Shown here: in pieces, positions 20,931 through 32,417 of the stretch
Layout: each line of letters begins with the position of its first letter
Numbering within the stretch: position 1 is the stretch's first letter
Assembly (NCBI GenBank): GCA_021527695.1
Contig: JAKFAO010000003.1
Coordinates: 310,001-374,000 of the forward strand
DNA: 64,000 nt
From: Naematelia aurantialba
Lineage: Eukaryota; Basidiomycota; Tremellomycetes; Tremellales; Naemateliaceae
Direction: 5' to 3'
Program-made: the position numbers and the translations under genes
Notes under the pieces: generated by a model
Told to the model about the DNA's origin: nothing
The model's input: the letters and a program-made list of their open reading frames with translations, nothing else
Databases searched by the model: none

Positions 20931-22955
20931 ATGACGATCACTCACGCCACTGGTGAGACTGTTTGGAGATGTCTGTCAGTGCACGAGCTGACTTTTGTGT
21001 TCGCGGAACAGGCTATGCCATCACGGACCCCAAAGACTACCTTGTGAGTTTTACCGTGCACACTGGAGCAAGGTGATGCGACCATGCTAATGAGGTGCGT
21101 AGAACTTCCAGCTCAAGAAATACGAGCTAGAGCCGCTGGAGGATGACCGAGTGACGGTCGCAGTTGAGGTTTGCGGGGTGTGTGGCTCTGTGAGTGTTTG
21201 CATAGCGCCGGAGTGGAGTCGCCACGTTTTGTCTGCTGCTCGAATGCAGCGGAAAATAGCCCACGGCTGTCACTGTATCTCGTGTTCTTCGATCTCAATT
21301 CCTGCTGGCATTGTTTCTGGCACAGCTCGGCGGCTGATAGGAGTAGGACCACCACACGATCTCCGGCGGCTGGGGCCCGTGGGTGACCAAAGACTTTGTC
21401 GTTACAGGCCACGAGGTGATTGGCAAGGTCGTCGAGGTCGGCTCCAAAGTCACCGAATTCAAGGTCGGCCAGCGTGTCGGTGTTGGTGCCCAGGTCGCAA
21501 GCTGCATGAAATGCAAGGCGTGCTTGAACGACAACGGTGCGTACTGCCGCGTCTTGCCGTCTACCCCCCCCCCCCCCTTAACCACCGTAAGCCCCTTGAG
21601 CCTGACCTGTATCAATCTGGAGAGGTGCGGGATGGTCTCGTCGCTGACATTTTGCGTTGTAGAGAACTACTGCGCGCTCAAGACGGATGGGTACAACACC
21701 AAATGGTGGGCGTACGACAACCACGACCACCAAGGCGGCTACTCGACCCACGTCCGCGCGTTGGAGAAGTTTGTGTTTGCGATCCCGGACGAGCTCAAGT
21801 CGGTAGATGCGGCGTCCATGTAGGTGTCTCGCCTTGTCATCTCTCTCGCCCGGTCTTGTTCTCTTGCATTGCCTCTCTCTCCTCTATTTTCTCTTTCTCC
21901 CACCTTCCCTCATCTTCTCCCCTTCATGTCATCCACGTCATCCACAATCCGAATGTATGCACGAGTGCAGACCATGGAGTTGACTGACGCGCGCAGGCTG
22001 TGTGGCGGTCTGACCGTGTTTTCGCCGCTGGTTCGCAATGGAGCCGGCCCAGGCAAGAAGGTCGGCGTGGTCGGTCTTGGTGGTCTGTGAGTATAGTCTC
22101 GACTTGTTCTGATTCTGATTCTGATTCTCCTCCTCCTTCTCCTTCTCCTCCTCCTTCTCCTTCTCCTTCTCCTTCTCCTTCTCCTTCTCCTTCTCCTTCT
22201 CCTTCTCCTTCTCCTTCTCCTTCTCCTTCTCCATCTCCTTCTCCTTCTCATTTTCGTCCCGACGTCACTCTTGTTCACTCCTGGTCTCTTGCTCAAGCTC
22301 CTGCTGACCCTCCCCTCAGCGGCCACTACGCCGTGCTCTTTGGTGTCGCCCTCGGCGCCGAAGTGACCGTCTTCTCGCGGTCCGACGCCAAAAAGGCCGA
22401 CGCGTTGGCCATGGGCGCCACGCGGTTCATCGCCACCACGCCTGGGTTCGAGAAGGACCTCGCGATGGAGTTCGACCTGATCATCGTCGCGTCGTCGTCG
22501 TCCAAGCTGCCCCTGGACGAGCTGCTCTCGACGTTGGACATTGGCAAGAAGCTCGTGTTTGTCGGCATGCCAGACGAGGGCTTGAGCAACGTCACCAGCC
22601 AGACGCTGTCGTCCAACGGCGCGGCGCTGGCCAGCAGCCATATCGGGAGCAAGACAGAGGCGAACTGGATGCTCAGGGTCGCGGTGGAAAAGAGCGTCAA
22701 GCCGTGGATCAACGTCCTGCCCATGAAAGAGGCTGCCAAGGCCATCAAGGCCGTAGAAGACAGCAGCGTCAGGTACAGGACTATCCTCGTTCAGGTCAGT
22801 TCTCACCCCATCCCCTTGCACATATACACATACATACACATACATCGCAACACTCTCCCCACCGCGACGCCTCTCGGCTCGTCGTTTCGACTTTTAGGGT
22901 CCTGCAAGACGTGATCGCTGACCAGAGGTACCAGGACATTGAGCCCTTGCCTTGA
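20931..22955 (+). CDS. zinc-dependent alcohol dehydrogenase, cinnamyl-alcohol/ADH6-type MDR enzyme
   Basis: Exons 20931-20952, 21012-21043, 21103-21189, 21347-21536, 21663-21819, 21997-22086 and 22320-22794 join without a phase error, with a last exon probably 22926-22955 (stop 22955), about 360 residues. It would be an NADP-dependent medium-chain dehydrogenase acting on aromatic or branched aldehydes and alcohols. Catalytic zinc ligands are present (CGVCGSD, TGHEVIG) and the structural-zinc lobe has its four cysteines (CMKCKACLNDNENYC). The Rossmann motif is GVVGLGGLGHYA. The ending is uncertain because more than one acceptor in 22900-22925 could be used. Intron 4 contains a run of 14 C and intron 6 a long pyrimidine repeat. 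The gene converges on the Sld7-like gene with only ~185 bp between stops. Confidence 0.9.
21564..21577. repeat. C14 homopolymer in an intron
   Basis: Fourteen consecutive C residues inside intron 4 of the dehydrogenase gene (21537-21662), between its donor GTGCGT and acceptor GTAG. Its exact length is prone to sequencing error. Confidence 0.8.
22108..22250. repeat. polypyrimidine hexanucleotide repeat (TCTGAT then CTTCTC) in an intron
   Basis: About 140 nt almost entirely C+T, built on ccttct/ctcctt hexamers after a few tctgat units. It fills most of intron 6 of the dehydrogenase gene (22087-22319). Translated, it gives Ser-Pro or Arg/Glu repeats, which are not protein features. Confidence 0.9.
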
Positions 22956-23140
22956 AGATCCGACAACGAGGCCCAAGTGCTCTGGAAGATCAGATGAGGC
23001 GAAAGTGCTTAGAATGTCCATCGTCAGTGACGCCATGCATCTAATTGTCAGCTATTTACAAAACAACAAATACAAAGACATCGTATGGCTACAATGGCAA
23101 GCGGGCGCGTTTCAGCACCGCAGCTCCAGCATCTCTATGT

Positions 23141-25243
23141 TTAAATCTCCGCAATTTCGGCTTGTTCCTCTTTGATGAATTCCAACTCGCCTTCCTCTTC
23201 CTTTACGACAGCGAACACGTTGCCGTCATTTCGAAGCTTGGGATCATCTGAGATTATATCGTTATTGGATAGTGAATCCCTGCCTGATGGGCCCGCGGCA
23301 TTCTCCGCCTTTACCTCGGCTCCCTTGTAGCCGTCGTCACTCGCACTCGGAAAGTCGGGCGGCTCATGGAGGAGGAGCGCTGCAGCCGGCAGATACAGAT
23401 CTAGATGCGCTCCAATGATCCGGTGCATCTTTTCCTTGTTCACTGGACCAATCTCGAGCTCTTCACGCTGTGCGAGACACATCAGCCTCTGCTTTCAAGC
23501 CAAAGCTACAGCTTCCATGTCTGACGCAGCAACTCACAAGTGCGAAATTCGTGCCTTTGGTAGTCATCCCGAAAACGTCTTTGAACAGCTCGTGCTCTCT
23601 GGCATAGCCCCGTCCGTTAAGCAATACGAGTGTTTGTTTGCGGATAGCCTGTGGTTGCTCAGTTCTCCGCACCAAGGCGAAGCTGAGCGTACACTCACTG
23701 CCTTGTTGTCTAGTACCTGCGTTGGGACTCTTGGACGCTTCCGGGTGGTCGAAGATAGCTCATTGGGTGTATCTTCGGACCTGACTGCAACAGGTGCGAT
23801 CGAGTTTGTCCGCTTGCCAAAAATGTCATCGTCGTCGGCTGGCTCCTGTTTAACGATCGAAGAGTGTTCAGGAGGTTCAATGGCTGCAGGAGAACCTTGT
23901 TCCGAGGCCGCTGGCTGAGGGAGCATGATCCGTCCAGCTTTCCGCTTCCGTTCGTCATCTTCGCCTTCCTTTCTGGGCCGTTTCTCGCCTCTTCTGCCGG
24001 GAGTTCGCCCTGTGACGGGAGCTACTGGCAACTTGGAAGCGCCGTCCTTGGCCGTCGGCAATGGCACTTTAAGCTGGGGCGGCGGCCGATAGATCGAGTT
24101 GACACTAGGTGCTCGAGACAATGGACGAGCACGAAAGGATGGAGGAGGTTTCTTCGGGCCCTTGACGGGGAAGAACAGAGGTGCTAAGCATGCATCAGTG
24201 AGAAATCGTGCAGAAACCCTCGACAGGTCAGATGGTAGCACGATCATTTGTTGAGCAGCTTACCTCTCGGCAACGGCTCGCCGGGTCTGACCTTGCGCTC
24301 GGTGGGAGGTTGAGGTGTAGGTTTCCTTCTGCCCACGCACAAACGGAGAGACGTGGGGTTGCCGAGCGCCTGCTGTCCATACACAAGAATAGTCGAGGGA
24401 TTACTCGAGTCTTCTGAAATCAGGAAAGCAAATTTGGTGACTCACCTATGTCCTCGTCCCCCAAGCCAATGACTATTGCACTCAGCGTTCTTCCTTGCTT
24501 GTTCAGCTTCGGCTCTCGACAGAGCAAGCCGATGAAGTAAGCGGCAAGCAATGGAGCAGTTGGAGCAATGGCCCTGCGTCGTGAGTAAGCGTTCCTTCTC
24601 GAGATGAATGTCACGACGCGGCAAGTACATTTGGACCGCACCGTCACCCGTCTCTGCACCATCTAGTACCTCCGCTTCCGGCAGGTCTATGAGCCCTCGT
24701 ACCTGGAGATACTTTCTCCCTCGCATAGATTCCAGCGACAGACAGAGATCTGTCCCGCTGTCGGGTAGGGTGGCAAATGGCGAACCCGTGGCCGGGTCAA
24801 AGGGGTTGGGGGTTGGCTGTGACGAAGCCGACGGTGTGGCCGGAAACGAAAGGAGTGCATAGAATGTGATGCCTGTCGTCGTTAGCTAGACAGGGGGGGA
24901 AACTTTTACCGTCAAGCCTCCATCCTTGATTCCCAAGCTCGAGCCCGCCGCGCCACAGCATCCGCCAGCCTTCCCTGGCCTTGCTGGTCGTACTCTTCGT
25001 TGTACTGGCGCCGGCAAGCTTCTCCGCTGGCGTCGCCAGGGCATGCTGTTCACGCGCTTTGACCGGGCTTGACAGGCTCGGTAAAAGCGCGGTACGTGTG
25101 AACGACGATGGCTCATGCTGGATCTTGGGCCGTGCAAACGGGTTGACAAGGCTTGGTCTGGCCGGCGAAGGGATGGGGAACGGATCGGCAGAAGACGACT
25201 TTTGGGGCGAAGGATCGGAACGGCGTTGAGCCAGCATAGTCAT
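23141..25243 (-). CDS. possible Sld7-like DNA replication initiation regulator
   Basis: Several short exons give a protein of roughly 560 residues from MTMLAQRRSDP (ATG 25243). The first third is Pro/Ser-rich. A more ordered part follows, assembled across an intron at 24910 (RMLWRGGLELGNQGWRLDG, then ITFYALLSFPATP; EVLDGAETGDGAVQMYLPRR). The middle is basic and disordered, with nuclear-localisation-like KRPRKEGEDDERKRKAG. The C-terminal segment (AIRKQTLVLLNGRGYAREH, LFKDVFGMTTKGTNFALR, VNKEKMHRIIGAHLDLYLP) resembles the helical C-terminal domain of Sld7, the Sld3 partner that helps load replication factors. I base this on remembered pattern only. The tail is acidic (KEEEGELEFIKEEQAE). It could instead be another nuclear scaffold. 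Confidence 0.5.
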
Positions 25244-25691
25244 GTCTTCAGTAGGGTCCTATATGGGCACTACTGCCATCTGGATCATGATGGCGAGGGT
25301 CTAGGCTGGACAACAAGCCCCATCAGTCCTCTGTGGAAAGAAGACAGACGCGTGCATGCGATCGCGTTGGAGAATACGTCACGTGACCAGTGGCGAAACT
25401 CTCCACGGCTCTCAAGGGCTCAAGAGTACTTTGTGCTATGTCATTGACTTGTAGAGCGCGGTGCGGGTTGGGTATGTGTGACATGTACTACATAACGCTG
25501 ATTCTTTGCATATCTTAGCTGAAGCTTGCATATACATACATTGCTTGAGAATGGTTTAAAGTGTCAAACCACGTGGCAGAAACACCCAAATGATTTTGAT
25601 TCCGCGTCAATAGGCAGCGCACCATTGAAGCTCTCTCGCCGTTGCATTGACGTTCTCGTTCACTCGAATCGAACCGAGACAGACGGCAACG
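25244..25691. promoter_or_regulatory. divergent promoter Sld7-like / LSM4 with two CACGTG palindromes
   Basis: 448 bp between opposite start codons. It contains TCACGTGA at 25379-25386 and CCACGTGG at 25569-25576. No gene is evident. Confidence 0.5.
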
Positions 25692-27030
25692 ATGGTGAGT
25701 TGGATATGCCAGCAATTTGGACTCGCTAACGTCCATCTAGCTGCCATTATCACTCTTGAATGCCGCCCAAGGCAAGCCAATGGTGAGCAAACCAGCGCGC
25801 TTCTCCAACGCCTCTTATCCTCCCCTATGGTCGTTGGCACCCCAGCTTCCAAGACAATCCGCAGACTCACATCGCTTGAACTCTTGAACAAGGCGTTGTC
25901 TTCCCCTCGGTGGTCCGCAAAGACACTACCGAATCGAGTCGTGGAAGAATGAAGCTGCCTGTAGAGCTGACAATGTTTCTAGCTCGTCGAGCTCAAAAAC
26001 GGCGTGACGTTCAACGGCCACTTGGTAGACTGTGACCAATTTATGAATGTCACGCTTCGGGAGGTGTATCAGACCAGTGCGGACGGCGAGCGGTTCTGGA
26101 AGATGCCCGAGATGTTCATCAAGGGGAACATTGTGCGTTTCCGTCTGCGCTTCAAACACTTGGCGCTCCACCCCTCATATACTCTCCTCCGTCATTCTCT
26201 ACTCCTGATCCATGTCGGCACTCTGTTCCATCCTATTGCTACGTATATATCTACATGTGACAGTTCAGTTCTGTAAACCACCTCCCACTCGATGACTTGA
26301 GGATGTGATCCGTACGCGGATGGGTTTCGTCTTCCCGGGAGCGGTTGACTCGCTAGGCGGCGATGGAGCTCAAATGATGGGGAACCATCACTGACCGCCA
26401 CAGATCAAATACTTTCGGATAGCAGACTCGATCCTCGACTCGGCCATGGCGGAGCAAGAGAAACAGCGGGCTGCTGGCCGGCAGCGTGGGGGCGGACGGG
26501 GCGGCGGCGGTGGGCGTGGTGGTGCACGAGGCGGCGGTGATGGCGGCGGACGTGGCGGTGAGTTTCTTTCTCCTCTCGTCTTCTCTGCCCTCTCTTCCTC
26601 TTCCTCTCTTGTCTCCTTTATGTCTTCCTTTTCCTGTTCTCTCTTCTCTTCTCTCTCTTCTCTCTTCTCTCTTCTCTCTTCTCTCTTCTCTCTTCTCCCT
26701 TCTCCCTTCTTCTTTCTTTCTTCTCTCTTCTCTCTCCTTCTCTCTTTCTTCTCTCTTTTCTGTCCTCCCCTTCCTTCTCTTCTTTCCTTGACTTCCTCCA
26801 CCGCTCTGTTTGTTTTTTTCCTTCCTATCCCGGCTCAATCGTCACCTCAATCGTCACCCCATATGAATGCCTCCAAGCTCTTACGGCTCGACGCATAACA
26901 CGAGCTGACGCGCGGCACAGGTCGTGGGGGCCGTGGTGCGCCGCCTACAAGAGGCGCCGCGAACGGAAGGGGCGGTCCAGGGCGGGGCGGACCACCAGGC
27001 GCTGGCCGAGGACGCGGCGGTCCCAGATGA
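25692..27030 (+). CDS. LSM4: U6 snRNA-associated Sm-like protein LSm4
   Basis: Subunit of the LSm2-8 ring on U6 snRNA and of the cytoplasmic LSm1-7 decapping ring. Five exons (25692-25694, 25741-25782, 25983-26132, 26404-26557, 26921-27030) give 152 residues; the first coding exon is only the ATG. Sm1 motif: [23 protein letters not shown] with LREVY; Sm2 motif: MFIKGNIIKYFRI. After the Sm fold (about 85 residues) comes an Arg/Gly-rich tail ([20 protein letters not shown]) as in other LSm4 proteins, a site of arginine methylation. Intron 4 is 363 nt and largely a pyrimidine repeat. The gene is divergent from the Sld7-like gene. Confidence 0.95.
26570..26800. repeat. long polypyrimidine tract (TCTCTTC-type) in LSM4 intron 4
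   Basis: About 230 nt that are almost exclusively C+T on the + strand, with internal seven-base tctcttc periodicity (about 26640-26700). It lies wholly in the intron 26558-26920. Confidence 0.85.
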
Positions 27031-27986
27031 TTTCACGGTCGAATCCACTCATGCTCCTAAACCCTCCTTTCAGCTATTCCATTGACGCCGCTCTTCCACA
27101 CAATTGTCGTGGTCACGAGTGGAGCGGGAGCGTGGTGATTGCCTGGCTTGGGTAGACGTATATTGTGCGACGAACCTGGGCGTAGCGGGAGCGGGAGCTT
27201 TGAGCGAAGATGGCATCGGGAGAATCTGGGAGAGGACCCGGTCGGCAGACCATACTGGTTTGGCCATTCAGAGAATTTCAGTACAGACAGACCTCACGGG
27301 CATGTTCATGCATGGATCATCATGCATGGATCACAAGCGACACCAGCACCGCGCCGATACTGTGTAACGGAATGCTCAGGTGCAAATTTGGACTGCTTCC
27401 GGACGCATTAGGCATGAATTGCTCTACGGTCCATATTTTGCGTAGAGGTAGTATGCGGCACCTTGGGCGGGGAGCACTGGCACGAAGGGGTATCAAGTAG
27501 AAACTCAACAGCCACGACGCGTCGCTTCACGTACACATGACACGATACATTCACATGCACAACGAATAACATGATACTAGGACTCGGAAACATATTCAAC
27601 GTCACGCTCGCGGTGACTCACATGATTGGTGACTCTCAGAGTCACGACTACAGGTTGTACAAGTACGGAGCACTCAACAATATCAATAATATTTCGACGG
27701 AATCCAGTGATGCGGGAAATCGTACAGTCATGAGAGTCGTCAACAAGACACGATGAGAAACTGACGAGACACTTTTTTTGGTGTGACCAGAGGCGTCACG
27801 TATGCTGTGACAGGTAACTCGGGCGTGGATTAGAGGGGATGGGTGGCAGAAACAAGAGACCCCAAGGAGGACACATGAGAGGAAAGTCGCAAACCAAAGA
27901 GACCCCAAAGGAGAGATAGAGGCAGGAGGACAACACATGCGAGCGGAACCAGAGTGTTCTGGAACCCAATCTCCCCGATGCCGTGC
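27031..27986. other. 956-bp convergent intergenic region, no gene recognised
   Basis: Between the stops of LSM4 and the H2C2-domain gene. Only short, unsupported frames are present. It holds a TGACTCA at 27614-27620 and the 17-nt inverted repeat at 27629-27645. It may hold 3' UTRs or a noncoding transcript. Confidence 0.4.
27629..27645. repeat. perfect inverted repeat GTGACTCT-C-AGAGTCAC
   Basis: 8-bp arms around one base, 8 bp after a TGACTCA (AP-1/Gcn4 consensus) at 27614-27620. It could be a protein-binding palindrome or a short hairpin in transcripts. Confidence 0.6.
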
Positions 27987-29766
27987 TCAAAGCGACGGGT
28001 GGAACTCGGTCGAGTCGGCCATCAGGTCGAAGATCGCCTGGTCGTCATCCGACTCGTCGGTGTTGCCGGCCTGCACCTGCTCATGGTTGGCGGGCTGAGC
28101 AAATGCGTCGTGAAAGTCGCCGATATAGGCAGACTGCGTGAAGTCGAGCTCGGTACCCGTCGTGTCCTCCTGGACTTGTGAGACCTGGGGGTCGTTGTGG
28201 AAGACCAGCGCTTCGCCATCGACAAAGTTGTTCATCGCTGCGAGCGCATCGGCGTCGGCCGTCTGCAAGTACGTAAATTCGGACGGCTGCGCGTGGAGCA
28301 GGTCCTGGTAGACGCTGTCTTGAGTCACGAGGCTGGATGCATCCGCAGCCAGCGGGCGCTCTTCGACACCCACGGCACCGAGAAGCTCCGGGTCGAGCTG
28401 CAACTGAGTGTCGTAATTGTTCGACGGAGACTGCTGCTGAAAGTCGTACGGCGCATTTGCCGCCATTGAATATCCCTGCCACGTAGGTGCGTGCGCAACG
28501 GCGTTGCCCGAACCGTCCCAGATCTCTCCCGGATACTGCGTCAACCCATTGGCGAACACATTGTCTTGGGCGACAGGAGCATAAGGTGCCGGTTGCATGG
28601 CAAATAGATTCTGGTCGAACTGGTAAGCCTGGCTGTTGAGCTGGATCTGCTGCATCTGCTGCTCGACGAAACCAGTCGCGTCGCTCTCTTGACTCGAGGT
28701 GCGCGAAGCCGTTGGACGCGGCGCAGCGAGATAACCGGGACGTGCGTATGGGTGATAGCCGTGCTCGCTCGAGCGACGGTACACGTCTTGCGATGTCGAC
28801 ATATACTGCTGCTCGTACACCGAATTCGTGCGGCGAGACATCTGCATGCTAGGGGCACTGCCGGTTTGGTCGTAGACCTGGTCTTGATACGAGATGCTGT
28901 TGGCCGGCAGCTGATTGCGGGACGCGACGGTGCGGCTCGAATTTGATTTGCGCGTATGAGGCTTGAGACCGTTGTTCATGGCCGCACGCCTGGCTTCCTC
29001 GAGCGTGACCGTCTTTGTGCCGTCGGGATCGACCCTGGCTTCCTGCATGTTCCTAGACTCGTCAGCGAATGTCATACTGTGAGTTGTCAACGGCTTTACT
29101 TGAAGAATGCTTGACTGTTAGACAGGTTGTGGTGGCTAGAGCTCGAAGTACGGCGGTTCTGGCAGAAGGGGCAGTCGCGTACAAAACGGGCGATGATCTC
29201 CTTTGGGATCCACGAGTAATATTTGCGAACCTATTCCGTCAGCGACAGTGCCCGGGACAGGTCTAACAAGGATTTACCTGTGCGCTTGTCTTGTCTCGAC
29301 CGCCGTGGGAGGCCTGTGCATGGCAATGGGTGAGCACCTCGTAGATTTGCTCCTTGACAGCGACGGGCTTGCCGTCGTGGCAGATGACAGTGTCGTGGCC
29401 AAAGGAGGTGAGCGAGAACATCTTCTTGGCCCAGAAACGGAACTGAGCCGTCTTGATCGATGTCGATCCCGGGTCACTGAGGACGGCCATAACCGCGTCG
29501 TACATGGCCTGAGTGAGAAGTGCCTTTTCCCGCTTCTTGGGAGACAGGTTCTTGAGGTAGTCGCGGACCATCGTGTTGAAGGTGAACGGCGAGGGAAAGG
29601 TGCTGTCCGCATTGGCCCCAATCGAAGATTCTCCATGGGGAATTGCGAGGATGTCTTCGTCTTCCAACCAAGGTATACCTTCACTCTGGGAGTTGGGCGA
29701 TTGCTCTGACCCGGAAGAGCCAGAGTAATGTGCGCTGTCATACGGCCGAGATTTCGGGTACCCCAT
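27987..29766 (-). CDS. protein with integrase-type H2C2 zinc-binding domain (likely domesticated, regulatory)
   Basis: Three exons (29766-29278, 29230-29100, 29052-27987) join in frame to 561 residues. Residues about 147-186 match the HHCC zinc-binding domain of retroviral/LTR-element integrases and of the histone-gene activator Spt10. His149 and His154 (in ASHGG), then Thr160, YYSWIP, and Cys183-x2-Cys186 (DCPFC) are in the right spacing. There is no reverse transcriptase, protease, catalytic DDE core, LTR or chromodomain, and introns interrupt the gene, so it is not a transposon copy. The remaining ~370 residues are Gln/Asn/Ser/Tyr-rich and acidic at the end, like a transactivation region. 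The N-terminus is helical and conserved-looking (FNTMVRDYLKNLSPKKREKALL). A DNA-binding regulator is inferred. Confidence 0.7.
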
Positions 29767-32417
29767 GGTCGCTTGGGATCCGAGTCCAAGAGCAAGTGGC
29801 GAGGCACGACTAACATGATCAGCAAACCTGTCTCAATGAGGTGCAAATACGAGTAGAGATGGAGTATGGCGGTGGTTTCCGAAGCACAATCCATCAGGCC
29901 TCGACGATAGCTGAGAGGAGGAACCACTCGGGGGAAAAAAGAGAGTCAGGCTCACGCGACGAGCTTCGGAGCGAAGCTGTGGTGTGGGCCTAGGCGCGTC
30001 TGGCAGCGAGCTCAATTGGAATGCTGGTCGGCTCGGTGCAATGAATCTCTGGTCAGGATTAGACTTGGACTGATTCCGGTTGCGGGCAGGGTATTGGAGA
30101 GGATGCTGGGCCGGCCTGGTGGTGCGTCTGTCCCACTTACCTTGATGAGTTGGAAATATGCACTGGCCTGGTCTCCGACAAGCGACGAGGGGTGGTTGTT
30201 AATGTTTGGCAAGACGGGTGGTGCGAGCCCCGGTCCAAGACAAGAACCAAGGCCAGCTGCAAGAGATAGATATACAGTCGAAGCCGGTCGAGAGGAGCTG
30301 CTCAAGTTGTCGGTGGAGAACAACAGAGAGGCAAGACAGAGTCAGAGTCAAACAACAGCGACAGAGGAGGAGGGAAAGAAACACAACGCAGCGTAAAATA
30401 GGCTGGGCGGAGGGGGCAGGGATGGGGCGAAGAGACAAGAGGGCTGGTCAAGGCGGTTTTTAAACCGTTCTGATTACTGCTACCCCCGCCCTCTCATCGC
30501 CGTTGCAACGTGGAGCGATGTGAGGCACGCGGACATCGAGTCACGGTATCCAGAGACCCGCACGAGCGGACGGCTTAGTTTCACCATTGCCACTTGTGCG
30601 ACCCCTCGCGCTCACTGATTGACGGTCTCACTCCATTACACACGGCAGATAGAGCGGAGAAGGGAGCTAGGCGGGAGCCACGGAAAGGGGCAAGGACGCC
30701 AATCAAGCCACAAGCCACACTGTAACAGGCTGTTCCGTACCACAGATTCCGAGACATGTGCCAGGACAGCTATTTCCGGTAGACCACCGCAGACCTGACA
30801 CGTAGAACGTGACCGAGAAACCGGTAGGCCAGGGCAGGGGCAGAGGTTCCAACAAGGTCAAATCTGAGAACCGGGAGATAGACTTGTCAGAGACAATATT
30901 TGCGCTTACCCACAGTGTGATTTGGACGGGTGACTGGAACACGACGTGATGCTAAATATCAAATCTCCGTCTATCCGTGTGTTTCGTCTGTTGGTCTGCA
31001 GCCTATGGTCTGTATCCTGTTGTCTGTTGTCTGCACTGTATGTCCGTCTCGTCCGTCTCGTCCGTCTCGTCCGCGTCTGCCGCCTCTCCGTCTCGGGCGT
31101 ATCGCCACCTGGGTAGTAACCCTGTGGCGTTGGTCGTTTCACGTCGTGTTGGTGAGACATCACTGCTACCAATTGGATCCACTTGCTCTCCGTCTCTCCG
31201 TCTCCGTCTACCCATCTAGCTGCCCGTTTCGATCTCCGTGTGGGTCTCGGTTCGATCATTCTCCGCTTCGCATACCCGCTGCATCGTGCATTGCGAGTGT
31301 TGTCACTCTGTCCTCAGCTTGCAGGAGGAGCGGGCACATTGAGCACATCCCACACATCGCGCCACCGTCTCAAAGTAACCTCTGTCTTTCCTTGCAAACG
31401 TCACATCAGAGTGCTGTCCCATCAGAGTACTATACTCCCCTATGAAGTACTGTGGACCACAACGACGCTGGGTACTATACCCGATTGTTTTTCACGGCCA
31501 CGTCCCTCTTCACAGGTGGATGAGCCGTAAGTTGTTGAAAGGAAGTAGTCCAGGGCACCAACGAGACGAAAGGAGTTCGGGTCTGGATATGTACAAGCGT
31601 GCATTCAGTGACTGTTTCATCCCTCCGCTCACAGAACCCCAACGAGTCGACCAAGTTCTGATCGTGTCCATCAGGTTTGGTCGCGTACCAGGTTCTAATC
31701 GTGTCCATCAGGTTTTGGTCACGGACCAGGTCGCGGTCGCGTCCACGGGAATCTTGGTCCGACCAGGTTCTAATCGCGACTACCAGATTCTATTCGCGTC
31801 CAGCAGATTCTAGTCGCGACCCCCGTGTATCCGCCACCACATATCACGTAGCCGCAATGCGTACGGCCATGTATGACGCTGCACCGCATCGCAAACGCCG
31901 GACAATGGACGATTCCGATCCAGCCTGCCCCTGGTGCCGGTCTCAGTGTCTGTACTCGACGTTTCCGGGCTTGGGAACTAGTGAAGCTGCGCGACCGCAT
32001 GCGTAGCGCAGTGTTCTCGTGCTCGTGTGTCCTCCATGTGACGCCTCCTAGATCTCGTCTGCAACGTTGCAAGTCAGGAGAAGACATTCGCCACCCAAAC
32101 TACGTTTCAGGCCGGCTCGGTTTGTTAACAAAGTACAGTAACGATCACGGCCACTGAAAGCGCGACCAGGCATCGCCGAGGTGATTGATTCTTCATTTGC
32201 TCGTGTCGTGGCTCTTGGCAATGGCTCGCCAATCCTGCATGTGCCACTGATGGCAAAGATGAAATACAACGAGGATACCAAATTATACACATGACGCATG
32301 GACGAACAACGAGCGCTCCCAAAGAGTCCAGGAGTCCATTCCAGACACCCCTAGCCAGGGAAATCCGGTTGGTAGACAGACTCAGACAGCAAAGTCCAGT
32401 ACGAACCGAGGGCCAAA
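29767..32417. other. 2.65-kb gene-poor region upstream of the H2C2 gene
   Basis: The longest stretch without a recognisable gene. It lies upstream of the H2C2-domain gene and downstream of TFC3 (both minus). Frames here are short, lack family resemblance, and several are driven by low-complexity DNA, for example 31035-31085 built on cgtccgtct. It could be a long regulated promoter or leader of the H2C2 gene, or hold a noncoding RNA or a fast-evolving small gene. I cannot support any specific call. Confidence 0.45.
31640..31822. repeat. degenerate tandem repeats (about 37-bp then about 20-bp units)
   Basis: Two adjacent copies of a roughly 37-bp unit related to ccaggttctaatcgtgtcc are followed by a variant stretch. 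Three ~20-bp derivatives then follow (accaggttctaatcgcgac, accagattctattcgcgtc, agcagattctagtcgcgac). Copies differ by a few bases. Confidence 0.7.

Noticed and set aside
21910..22914. Large frames with (SP)n, (KE)n and poly-Arg in the dehydrogenase gene
   Set aside because: They read the intronic C+T hexamer repeat. The flanking dehydrogenase exons join cleanly across it, so it is an intron.
26353..26898. Arg/Glu/Lys-rich or Ser/Leu-rich frames over LSM4 intron 4
   Set aside because: Low-complexity pyrimidine tract translated in several frames; the LSM4 exons on either side splice in phase around it.
27987..29766. LTR retrotransposon remnant
   Set aside because: Only the zinc-binding module is present, the gene has spliced introns and an intact frame, and I see no LTRs, reverse transcriptase or integrase catalytic core nearby.
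30906..31445. Frames rich in Arg-Thr or Ser-Val in the gene-poor region
   Set aside because: They arise from cgtccgtct simple repeats and have no recognisable domain or splice pattern.
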